DNA from: Algibacter sp. L3A6 | Lineage (GTDB): Bacteria > Bacteroidota > Bacteroidia > Flavobacteriales > Flavobacteriaceae | Length of the DNA stretch: 64,000 bases | Direction: 5' to 3' | Assembly (NCBI RefSeq): GCF_009796825.1 | Contig: NZ_CP047030.1 | Span: 3,408,501-3,472,500, forward strand | In this document: positions 44,734-52,857 of the stretch, in pieces | Layout of the letters: each line of letters starts with the position of its first letter | Position numbering within the stretch: the first letter of the stretch is position 1 | The notes under the pieces: generated by a model | Databases searched by the model: none | Seen by the model: the letters and a program-made list of their open reading frames with translations, nothing else | What the model was told of the DNA's origin: nothing | Position numbers and translations under genes: made by a program

Positions 44734-46251
44734 TTAATTATTGGATATATATCTGAACGCGGGCTTGGTCTCTCCATTTTTGTTGATAAAACCAAAATGC
44801 TCCTGAGCTCGTTTTCTCCAAGGAAGTCTACCAACGACTTCTTTTGGTACTTCTGTAAAGTCGTATAAAGTCCAAGATATAAAAGCAATATCATGTTTTT
44901 TAAAGATATCTTGTGCTTTTTTATGAAACACAGCCTGATCCTCATCATTATCCCCAAATGGTTTCCAAAACCCGTTATAAGAAGACATACCATACTCTCC
45001 CAAAACAATAGGTTTCGTTGGTATTTCTGTTTTTAAAACTTTATACTTTTCCTCCAAAACATCTAAGCTTTCATAATAATGAAAGGATATAAAGTCTAGT
45101 TTATCTTTAAGTATGGGTGCACTATCTATATTATTCCAACCAATAGTTACAGCGTGCTCGCTATCAACAGATTTTACTAAATTTATCATATTATCTAGCC
45201 AAGCAATAACGATATCCTTTCCTCTAGATTCAAAATCTAAATTAGGTTCGTTTTTAATATCCCAAGCTAATAAGGCTTCATGGCTTTTTAATGCCGCTAC
45301 AATGGTTTCTGCATGACGTTGGTTTAGTGTCCAGTCTAGCACAGAGTAATCTCCATAAAAATCAAAGAGCGTAACAATAACTTTTAGTTTTTCCGCTTCA
45401 GCGACATCTAAGGTTTGCTTTAATCGATCTAGTTTTTGGTAATCTACTGTTGCTTTGCCAAAACTTTCATAAGGCACAAAAATCCGTATCGTGTTTAAAC
45501 CCGCTTTTTTAATAATTTTTAAATCTTTAGAAATGGTATCTAAATTAAATTTATCGCCATACATATCCCATGGCGAAGCTTGTGGGTAATAATTAATACC
45601 TTTTATTTTAAAATTATTAAGTGATATTTGGGCATTATCTAATTCCTGGATTTTCGTATTTTCTTTAACTAAGTGCCTCGTGCGCCAAAAACCATCTTCT
45701 AATAAAAACACCATTTTATAGGTAGATGTTTCTGTGGTTTCTAAAATTAAAGTATCGTTTTTAAAAACACGTTTATATTCTACAACATTATCATCGGTAA
45801 CTACAGCAAGCTGGCCATCTTCACTATAAAATTCTAGGGTAGGGTGGTGCTCTAAAGTTGTAGCATCTATGGTGATGTTTTGCTCTTTATTTAATTCAAT
45901 AAAATTGAATAAATTTTCGCGAGCATTATCGGTATAATAATCTTTTATACCTGCTGGTTTATTGGTTTTGTATGCTATTTGCTTTACATACCAAGCATCG
46001 AGATAGTTGTTTTGTAAGGCGCTTAAGTTTTGCGAATCTATTGGGCGACCTTCATTATTTAAAGGAGCCCAAGTAACTTTTGGTAAATATTGTTCTACTT
46101 TCTGTATTTCTGTATGCAGCATAGTACTTCTATCTGCACCCGTGTTTAAGTAGCTAAATAAAGCACTTACACCAGAAATTATTAATGCTACAAGCATAAT
46201 GTATGAGGCTATTAAAATGGTGCGTAATATGTTTTTGCTTACACTTACCAT
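44734..46251 (-). CDS. Membrane-anchored GH5-like glycoside hydrolase
   Basis: The 505-residue protein has one N-terminal membrane helix (about 9-34) and then an extracytoplasmic part. Residues 80-200 look like an NTF2/IMS-type sandwich (AWYVKQIAYKTNKPAG; FLLEDGFWRTRHLV). Residues 210-505 form a TIM barrel of the cellulase superfamily with the two expected catalytic glutamates: E335 in DIKNEPNL and E419 in VLGEYGMSS. It could trim or remodel the polysaccharide as it is exported. It overlaps the upstream Ig-like gene by 7 bp and is the last gene of a three-gene minus-strand operon. Confidence 0.82.
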   Translation of the reverse strand: MVSVSKNILRTILIASYIMLVALIISGVSALFSYLNTGADRSTMLHTEIQKVEQYLPKVTWAPLNNEGRPIDSQNLSALQNNYLDAWYVKQIAYKTNKPAGIKDYYTDNARENLFNFIELNKEQNITIDATTLEHHPTLEFYSEDGQLAVVTDDNVVEYKRVFKNDTLILETTETSTYKMVFLLEDGFWRTRHLVKENTKIQELDNAQISLNNFKIKGINYYPQASPWDMYGDKFNLDTISKDLKIIKKAGLNTIRIFVPYESFGKATVDYQKLDRLKQTLDVAEAEKLKVIVTLFDFYGDYSVLDWTLNQRHAETIVAALKSHEALLAWDIKNEPNLDFESRGKDIVIAWLDNMINLVKSVDSEHAVTIGWNNIDSAPILKDKLDFISFHYYESLDVLEEKYKVLKTEIPTKPIVLGEYGMSSYNGFWKPFGDNDEDQAVFHKKAQDIFKKHDIAFISWTLYDFTEVPKEVVGRLPWRKRAQEHFGFINKNGETKPAFRYISNN

Positions 46252-47456
46252 AGTTTTATATTATTAAAAGTTTTTTCTAATCCAGCGGTTTGGATTTTGA
46301 TATTGTAGTTATCTGGTTTAAAGATATCAGATTTTAGATAAAAATGAGCATATCCATCAACCGATGTTTTGGTATATTTTTCAAGAAGTGTATCATTTTT
46401 GTAAACTAGAAGTTTTACTTGTAAGCCATCTGGAATCATTTGTTGCATAAAACTTTGGAGTGGACCCACATTGATATCTCGTCCATCTTTAGAAAATTCA
46501 ACAATAAAATCTTCAATAACTTGTGTGTATGTTATGGTTATGGTGTTACTTTCAGACATACCCTCTACGTAGGCTTTAATGCTCCAATTATCGGCATAAT
46601 CTGGATGAATAATCTTAGCCGTAGCAATACCATCTAGCGTTGTTCCCGAGGTTTTTAAAATGTTTCCGTTTTTATTGGTGATGTAGAAAATTACAAAAGT
46701 ACCATCGCTTACAACGTTATCTTGCTTATCTTTTATTGTTGTGGTTGAAAAGGTGGTCACTTGGTTACCATCGGCATAATCGTGAGGTCTGTGTGCCGAA
46801 ATTTCAAAATCTACAGGCACGGCAGGCATAACGTTAATAGTGAATTCTTTGGAATTTATACTTAAACATTCCGATGATACGAGCATGCGTCCGCTTTCTT
46901 TTTTAGAATGAATATTTTTGAAGGCAATTAAATTGTTAGTAACAATATTATCGACTTCTTCCGAAGCTAAAAATTGATGTTTTGCATTTACAGTTGTGTT
47001 TTTCGGAACGGGGTTATCTAAAGAATCTGTTGGTATAATAACGAGCATGGTATAATCTTTACCTCCAGCCTCTATACTTGGCGGACCAATATAGGTTTCC
47101 ATTGTGGCTACTTCGGGCTTAGGCACCATGTTAAATACTCCAGAAAGCGTGTTGCTGTTATAGATTAACGACCAATTTACCGCACCCACTTTTTTATAAA
47201 TATTTGTAGGGATTTGATAACGGAGTTTCTTGTTTTCTAAAGTTGGGTTAATTAACGTCGAGCCATAACTATTTGAGCAATACAGCATAGGTAGTACGGT
47301 ATCAGTAGTCGAAAACTCTAAAACTACGTTGGTACCAACAATAAAATCGGTTTGTGTGGTTAGTAGTTTTATGTTCGCTGTATTTGCGTGTATAGATGTA
47401 AAGGATGATAATAAAATCAATCCTAAAGTTAATAGATATGTACGTTTTAGTTGCAT
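46245..47456 (-). CDS. Secreted protein with Ig-like/invasin-type domains
   Basis: The 403-residue protein has a signal peptide (residues 1-24, ending SIHAN) and is otherwise a string of beta-sandwich domains. The block from about 210 to 310 (ISAHRPHDYADGNQVTTFST; DGIATAKIIHPDYADNWSIK) resembles bacterial Ig-like Big_1/invasin repeats. The C-terminal part resembles a further Ig fold (DGYAHFYLKSDIFKPDNYNI). No enzymatic motif is seen. Overlaps with both neighbours (1 bp and 7 bp) show tight coupling to the membrane protein and the hydrolase, so a periplasmic scaffold role is plausible but unproven. Confidence 0.72.
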   Translation of the reverse strand: MQLKRTYLLTLGLILLSSFTSIHANTANIKLLTTQTDFIVGTNVVLEFSTTDTVLPMLYCSNSYGSTLINPTLENKKLRYQIPTNIYKKVGAVNWSLIYNSNTLSGVFNMVPKPEVATMETYIGPPSIEAGGKDYTMLVIIPTDSLDNPVPKNTTVNAKHQFLASEEVDNIVTNNLIAFKNIHSKKESGRMLVSSECLSINSKEFTINVMPAVPVDFEISAHRPHDYADGNQVTTFSTTTIKDKQDNVVSDGTFVIFYITNKNGNILKTSGTTLDGIATAKIIHPDYADNWSIKAYVEGMSESNTITITYTQVIEDFIVEFSKDGRDINVGPLQSFMQQMIPDGLQVKLLVYKNDTLLEKYTKTSVDGYAHFYLKSDIFKPDNYNIKIQTAGLEKTFNNIKLW

Positions 47457-50400
47457 TAATTCGGGCTGCCTATATAAGTATTCATTTCAATTTTAATATA
47501 ACTATAATCGGGATGCTCAATTTTTTGAAATTGAGTATTCGCATGATTTTCAATTCGATCGGGTACTATTTTATCTGAAATAGCATCGTTTGGTAAACCG
47601 TTAATAAAAATATTGGTCATATCATCATTAATAATTTTAACCGTACCATTTTTTAAAATCGGGTATTCAAAATGAAGTTTTCTTTGTTGCCTTATGCCTT
47701 CTTTTACAAACATATGGTCTACCCAAAGCATATTTTTATCTTCATTGTAATAGGTTACCAATAACTGCGGAATTGTGATTTCTTGAATTCCGCTATTAAA
47801 TAAGTTTCCATTTATAACACCATCTTCAATGTTTAATTCACTTAAAACAATATTTTTGTATAAATCTGATCCCGAGACATTACCGGCTACTTGTAAATTG
47901 AATTTTGTTGGCTGCTCTTCAAATTCAACAGGTGTAAATTCATCTGGATTAAAAGTATCTGGAATAGAATCTTGAGTTTTAGACCAAGCAATGCCTTCAA
48001 AATTAATTCGGAAACTACTAGATTCCTTTGGCATTAATTTATGCTTTACATGGTATTTAGCATTGTAGGTTGCTAATTGCTTATTATCATCATTATAGAG
48101 TGTTCCTTTTAAAATAACATCGGCAGGCACATTATCAATATTTTGTACTTCACCAATAATAGCGTAGTGGTTATCGTATTTTACAAGCTTAGCAGAAAGT
48201 ACTTCTAAAACGGGTTGTTTTAAAATATCTTCATGATGCGTTTGTTCTGTTGTAATACGCCTTCTACCTTGGTTAAAATATTTAGTTACATTATTAGAAT
48301 ATAGCTGGTCTGGAGGTAAATCGGAATTTAAATCATCGGGTTGTAAAAACCATTTCCCTTTATGGCTAGACAAGGTTTTATAGTCAATCTTCTCAATTTT
48401 TTCTAATGGTGTAATCCATTGTGTAGTCACTTTAGCAGATGCTGTGCTATCGTTATGCATAGTAACTTCAGTTTCTATAGCATCCATTTTGGCATAACTA
48501 CTCAGTAAACCATCGGTAACCGATATTTCTAGCATATACTGCGCTATAGGCAGATTACTGTCAGGGTCAATTAAGCCATGTGCTGTTTCAAATTCTTTAA
48601 AATCTAACGCATCATAATAAGCTATAATAGCATTTTCTGGACTGCGCTGCGAATCGTTTTTAAGGTAGAATAAATAGATGCCATAAACAACAACACACAC
48701 TAATATAAGCGACCAAATATGCGTTATAAACAACACGCCTCTAGGGAATTTAATGTATCGTGTAGGGTATTTTAAAAAGTCTGGCTTTTCTTTAATTTTT
48801 GTTTTTAAAGCATTTACCCAAAGCATTTGTATATTAATTACAAATGCGATTAATACCGTTAAAAAAGGCATAACTCCCCAAAGAATTTTTAACCATTTGG
48901 CTACATCTTCCTTTGGTAAAATAGCAGGAACAGGCGGAATATTTAAACGCTCCCAAACCATAATACCATTTTCTAATTGCCGTAAACGTTGCCAGCCGCA
49001 ATAGTAGAGAATGGGGTCGTAAAATTTATCGTTAGAAAATATATATTTTAGATTGTATTTTTCTGGTGTGGTTAAAAATTGCTGAAGGGATCCAATACCG
49101 GCAACACCTTTAAATTTAGAGTTTTCTAAACGTTCTATAGGGCGCGTTGTTAATTCAGGCAATCGTCTTGCAGAGTGGTAGTTTCCATCAACCGTCATGG
49201 CATCTGTTTGTGCACTTAACCAAGCCATCTGGTCTCCAAAACCAAGGGTTAAAAATCGCCATTTATCGTGATCATCTTGGTTTAAGAAATTCACAATAGG
49301 AAGCATTTTTATTTTCTGAGGTTGCGATGGTCTAAAGTATCCTAAACTCATGGTGAACATAACCATAAACACAAATAAGCCAGCAAGTATGCCGCCAATA
49401 ATTCTGTGATAAACAGCTCCAAATTTAGTTTGAATAAGTTCTTTCAAATCGCCTTCTACAAATCGGTAAGCAAATTCACCAAACAGAGGAATAGACATTA
49501 TGGACGCCCACAGTGTAAAACGGTCTAGGGTTAAAATATTAAATGCCGTTTCGCCAAGTATTTTTAAAGGTACAGGTGTAGTACCACCAGTACCTAAAAT
49601 AGTACAAATGGTTATAGATAAACCAAAAAATAAATAACGTTTAGAATAGTATCTATAAAATATATAAGGCAAAACAATAAGTAAAGTACCCCAAGGAATC
49701 AAAAAGAAGACTAAACCAGAAGATGTGATTTCCAAGAAATTATCGCGAGAGCCATGTGGTATAGGTACTTGCGTAATAGGGTTTGCTTTAGAGTTAATCC
49801 AATAAGGCAATATGCAGAAAATAATAATAACCAGCGATAGCATACCGAAACTTACAATACGCTTAAAGAGTTTAAAGAAACTATTTAAAAACACCTTAAA
49901 GGTTACTTCTTTCATGGTGTTTACCTGCTCTCGAGAAACATCCATAATAACCATGCCAATTAATGGGAATATAAAAAATACCATTCCGAAAATGGGGGTT
50001 ACATGGTGAGATGTTACGGTTACCGATATTAAGGATAACGAGGTGACTAAGTACCAAAGCTTACCTGTTTTAAGCCATAAATATATTTCGGGTAAGGAAT
50101 GCATTAAGACAGATACACCTATAATACTAGGTAATTGACCAAATATATGTAGCGTTTCTACAAATGAAGAAGAGAAAACGGCTAGAACACAAGCGTATCC
50201 GGCAACCGTTTTATCCGATGTGATTAAAAGAGAAAACCGGTAAGATCCGGTTATAAATAATACAATAGCAATAAGAGCTACAGTAAACATACCAAATTTT
50301 AAACCTCCAATTAAGGAGAAAAACCCAATGGATTGATGGACTAACGGCGGATAGCTTTGTACTGTAAAGCCCGTATACCATTCGTAATTCCAGGGTTCAA

Positions 50401-50545
50401 ACCAACTATTAGCATAATGATCAGCAAAAAATAAATGTATTAAAGCATCATAAGTTGTTTCTAATGTAAAGAAAATAGAAGAGCCATGAAATGCAAGGCC
50501 AACTAGTAAGGCTACAATTAAATATTTATTAGATGTTTCTTTCAT
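47456..50545 (-). CDS. Large multi-spanning membrane protein with extracytoplasmic C-terminal domains
   Basis: The 1029-residue protein has about 13 membrane helices in residues 1-620. Its N-terminal layout resembles the PTPS-related/GT-C-like membrane family (FHGSSIFFTLETTYDALIHL; WYTGFTVQSYPPLVH near residue 56), with the acidic residue in the first loop typical of GT-C enzymes. Residues about 645-745 look like an NTF2-type sandwich (AIIAYYDALDFKEFETAHGL). About 770-1010 is beta-rich. A polymerising or sugar-transferring role is possible. It is the first gene of the minus-strand operon with the Ig-like and GH5-like genes, divergent from the receiver gene at 50728. Function is not established. 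Confidence 0.65.
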   Translation of the reverse strand: MKETSNKYLIVALLVGLAFHGSSIFFTLETTYDALIHLFFADHYANSWFEPWNYEWYTGFTVQSYPPLVHQSIGFFSLIGGLKFGMFTVALIAIVLFITGSYRFSLLITSDKTVAGYACVLAVFSSSFVETLHIFGQLPSIIGVSVLMHSLPEIYLWLKTGKLWYLVTSLSLISVTVTSHHVTPIFGMVFFIFPLIGMVIMDVSREQVNTMKEVTFKVFLNSFFKLFKRIVSFGMLSLVIIIFCILPYWINSKANPITQVPIPHGSRDNFLEITSSGLVFFLIPWGTLLIVLPYIFYRYYSKRYLFFGLSITICTILGTGGTTPVPLKILGETAFNILTLDRFTLWASIMSIPLFGEFAYRFVEGDLKELIQTKFGAVYHRIIGGILAGLFVFMVMFTMSLGYFRPSQPQKIKMLPIVNFLNQDDHDKWRFLTLGFGDQMAWLSAQTDAMTVDGNYHSARRLPELTTRPIERLENSKFKGVAGIGSLQQFLTTPEKYNLKYIFSNDKFYDPILYYCGWQRLRQLENGIMVWERLNIPPVPAILPKEDVAKWLKILWGVMPFLTVLIAFVINIQMLWVNALKTKIKEKPDFLKYPTRYIKFPRGVLFITHIWSLILVCVVVYGIYLFYLKNDSQRSPENAIIAYYDALDFKEFETAHGLIDPDSNLPIAQYMLEISVTDGLLSSYAKMDAIETEVTMHNDSTASAKVTTQWITPLEKIEKIDYKTLSSHKGKWFLQPDDLNSDLPPDQLYSNNVTKYFNQGRRRITTEQTHHEDILKQPVLEVLSAKLVKYDNHYAIIGEVQNIDNVPADVILKGTLYNDDNKQLATYNAKYHVKHKLMPKESSSFRINFEGIAWSKTQDSIPDTFNPDEFTPVEFEEQPTKFNLQVAGNVSGSDLYKNIVLSELNIEDGVINGNLFNSGIQEITIPQLLVTYYNEDKNMLWVDHMFVKEGIRQQRKLHFEYPILKNGTVKIINDDMTNIFINGLPNDAISDKIVPDRIENHANTQFQKIEHPDYSYIKIEMNTYIGSPN

Positions 50546-50608
50546 TAAGTGGTTTAAATCTCTAAGAGCTACATGGTAAAGATAAATAATTTCCTAAAGG
50601 CACATAAT

Positions 50609-50699
50609 TTATTTATCTACATAAATCTGCAACTCATCGACAGTTAAGCTGAGGTTAATCTAAATATAAATTTTAACAGGGAATTCAGACGTATTTTTG
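50609..50699 (+). promoter_or_regulatory. Direct-repeat (LytTR-type) promoter of the receiver/GT2 operon
   Basis: TTATTTATCTACATAAATC starts at 50609 and CAACTCATCGACAGTTAAG starts exactly 21 bp later at 50630. ACAGTTAAG within it matches the published LytTR half-site pattern. The exact -7 box TATTTTTG starts at 50692, 62 bp after the second copy. Confidence 0.68.
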
Positions 50700-50727
50700 A
50701 AGTATAATCCACTGAAACCCTAAAATA

Positions 50728-51099
50728 ATGAAAATATTAGCCATAGACGATGACCAGCTAGTTCTGTTGCCGCTAAGGAAAAAACTAGAACAATTAGGAT
50801 ATCAAGTCTGCACCTCAACAGACCCTAAAAAAGGTTTTGAAATTTTTGATAGCTTCAAACCCAACCTTTTAATTGTCGATATTAATATGCCAAAATTTTC
50901 AGGTTTGGAATTTATCAGGTATATTAGGGACATTAAAAATTCAACAATACCAATAATAGTACTCTCAGGAAATACAAGCGCCGAAGCTATTTCCGAAGGA
51001 TTTAGATTTGGAATTAATGATTATTTAAAGAAACCAATAAGCTTAAATGAGATCTGTGATCGCATTAAACGTATAAATATTTATTTTAGAACCCATTAA
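50728..51099 (+). CDS. Single-domain response regulator in the polysaccharide locus
   Basis: The 123-residue protein is a lone receiver: MKILAIDDDQLVLLPLRKKL at the start, phospho-acceptor D51 in LIVDINMPKFSGLEF, then VLSGNTS and the lysine in DYLKKPISLNEI. It is a close paralogue of the receiver half of the next gene, with near-identical first 18 residues and the same LSLNEI-type end. The pair therefore arose by tandem duplication. It lacks an output domain and may compete for, or donate, phosphate to the fused protein. Confidence 0.9.
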   Translation: MKILAIDDDQLVLLPLRKKLEQLGYQVCTSTDPKKGFEIFDSFKPNLLIVDINMPKFSGLEFIRYIRDIKNSTIPIIVLSGNTSAEAISEGFRFGINDYLKKPISLNEICDRIKRINIYFRTH

Positions 51100-51136
51100 C
51101 CAATTCATTTAACCTACGAATTTTAAAAATTTTGTT

Positions 51137-52321
51137 ATGAAAATATTAGCCATAGACGACCAACAGCTAGTTTTACTACCGCTACAAAAGCGATTAACCG
51201 ATTTGGGATACGAAGTTACAATCGAAACCGATGCTAATCAAGCAATTTCGGTTTACAATACCTTTAATCCAGATTTAGTAATTGTCGATATTAATATGCC
51301 TGGAGTTTCGGGTTTAGATATTATAAAGTATGTAAGAAACTCTAAAAATGCAGATACACCAATTATGGTGTTATCTGGAAATACAGAAGATAAAGTAATT
51401 ACTGAAGGCTTTGATTTAGGTATTAACGATTACATGAAAAAACCGTTAAGCTTAAATGAAATTTCGGCAAGAGTAAAACGATTAATAGGTCAGCCGGATG
51501 TTGTAAGTACAAATGATACTACTGGAGATGGCGTAATACAACACCGTTGTGTTGGTGTGGTTATACCATGCTACGATGAAGAGGAGCGCTTATTAAGTAA
51601 AGAATTTACCGATTATATAAGCACAAACACAGGATACCATTTGTGTTTTGTTAATGATGGAAGTAAAGATGATACCTTACGTGTTTTAAACGATTTAAGA
51701 AAAGGTAGAGAAGATTTTATTACAGTTTACGATTGCGAAAAAAATGGAGGTAAAGCCGAAGCCGTTAGGTTAGGAATGTTACACATGGCTAAACGTGATG
51801 ATTTAGATTATATAGGCTTTCTAGATGCCGATTTATCTACAGATTTAAGAGATTTTGACGATTTAGTAAAAACGATTGAAACTACAGATTTTAAAATTGT
51901 TAGTGGTTCTAGAATTAGTAGAATGGGGGCAAACATTACTAAAGAGTCTGCAAGAAAAATTATTAGTATGACTATTAATTTCATTATCAGAAAAATACTG
52001 GGAATGGACTTTAAAGACACACAATGTGGTGCTAAAATTTTTAGCAAAGATGTTATAGAACTTTCTTTTAGAGAAAAATTTGTTACACAATGGATTTTTG
52101 ATGTTGAAATTTTTAAAAGAATGACCTTACATTTTGGTACCGAAACTGCAAAAACTTACATCTGTGAGCAGCCATTAAAAAGATGGATTCATGCAGATGG
52201 ATCTAAGCTATCCATGAAAGATTCTGTGAAAATCGTGGGGCAACTTGCTCAAATTGCTTGGGTATATAGAGGAAAGAAATCTAATGATAAAATAGTTAAG
52301 GCTTCTAGTGTGAAGGCCTAA
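51137..52321 (+). CDS. Receiver domain fused to a family 2 glycosyltransferase
   Basis: The 394-residue protein starts with a receiver domain (residues 1-122; phospho-acceptor D51 in VIVDINMPGVSGLDI). After a short linker it continues as a GT2 glycosyltransferase of the dolichyl-phosphate-sugar synthase type: VVIPCYDEEERLL near 137, FVNDGSKDDTLRVL near 170, KNGGKAEAVRLGML near 204, the DxD-like metal site FLDADLSTDL near 233, and KDTQCGAKIFSKDVIE near 297. The gene starts 37 bp after its receiver paralogue. It suggests that sugar transfer is switched directly by phosphorylation, without transcription. Confidence 0.9.
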   Translation: MKILAIDDQQLVLLPLQKRLTDLGYEVTIETDANQAISVYNTFNPDLVIVDINMPGVSGLDIIKYVRNSKNADTPIMVLSGNTEDKVITEGFDLGINDYMKKPLSLNEISARVKRLIGQPDVVSTNDTTGDGVIQHRCVGVVIPCYDEEERLLSKEFTDYISTNTGYHLCFVNDGSKDDTLRVLNDLRKGREDFITVYDCEKNGGKAEAVRLGMLHMAKRDDLDYIGFLDADLSTDLRDFDDLVKTIETTDFKIVSGSRISRMGANITKESARKIISMTINFIIRKILGMDFKDTQCGAKIFSKDVIELSFREKFVTQWIFDVEIFKRMTLHFGTETAKTYICEQPLKRWIHADGSKLSMKDSVKIVGQLAQIAWVYRGKKSNDKIVKASSVKA

Positions 52322-52330
52322 ATACTTGTC

Positions 52331-52750
52331 ATGAAGATTGGAGTAATAATAGTATTTAATAATAATGCTTTAGAAATAGAAAGAGGGTTATTTGATAGTT
52401 TATTTAATTTTAGAAGTGAAGTTAAATTGTGCCTTATAAATAATGGCAGTAGAGATGATACATTAGATAAGTTAGAAATGTTGATAGACACATCTGGCTT
52501 AAACTGTACACTCATAGATATAAAACAAGATAAAGGAATAAACTTTGCTATCAAAGCGGGTGCCAGATATTTTTTTAATCAGAATAAATTAAAATATTTT
52601 GGATATTCTACTACATCAGATTTAAAAGTATCTGAAGATTTGTTTTATTTAATGAATGAGATAGAAAATTTTGTAAAGACAATGATTAATTTTCGAGCAG
52701 ATAAAGAGGAAAGCACAAACAAAATGAAACCTGTGTTCTTCAAAATATAG
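52331..52750 (+). CDS. Half-size GT2-like protein
   Basis: The 139-residue protein resembles only the N-terminal nucleotide-binding half of GT2 enzymes: IGVIIVFNNNALEIERGLFD and LCLINNGSRDDTLDKLEML, then KQDKGINFAIKAGARYF. The metal site expected near residue 98 reads YSTTSDLKVSED, without a convincing DxD, and the acceptor half is missing. It begins 9 bp after the fused receiver-GT2 gene and ends cleanly before a terminator. It is either a conserved accessory subunit or a decaying copy; I cannot decide. Confidence 0.65.
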   Translation: MKIGVIIVFNNNALEIERGLFDSLFNFRSEVKLCLINNGSRDDTLDKLEMLIDTSGLNCTLIDIKQDKGINFAIKAGARYFFNQNKLKYFGYSTTSDLKVSEDLFYLMNEIENFVKTMINFRADKEESTNKMKPVFFKI

Positions 52751-52792
52751 TTTAAATAGAAAACTGTTCCTGCTTATGTTGTTTTTAAAACG

Positions 52793-52830
52793 AAAACGCT
52801 AAAGTCTTCCCCAGATTTTAGCGTTTTTTT
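52793..52830. terminator. Bidirectional terminator between the GT2-like gene and moaA
   Basis: AAAACGCTAAA (52793-52803) pairs with TTTAGCGTTTT (52817-52827), with T-runs outward on both strands. It separates the plus-strand polysaccharide operon from the minus-strand moco operon, whose last gene moaA ends at 52858. Confidence 0.9.
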
Positions 52831-52857
52831 TGTTTTAATATTGTTTTTTAATTGGGG

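Noticed and set aside
51100..51136. Possible seventh copy of the direct-repeat promoter between the two receiver genes
   Set aside because: CCAATTCATTTAACC matches only weakly and there is no correctly spaced -7 box; the two genes are more simply cotranscribed.
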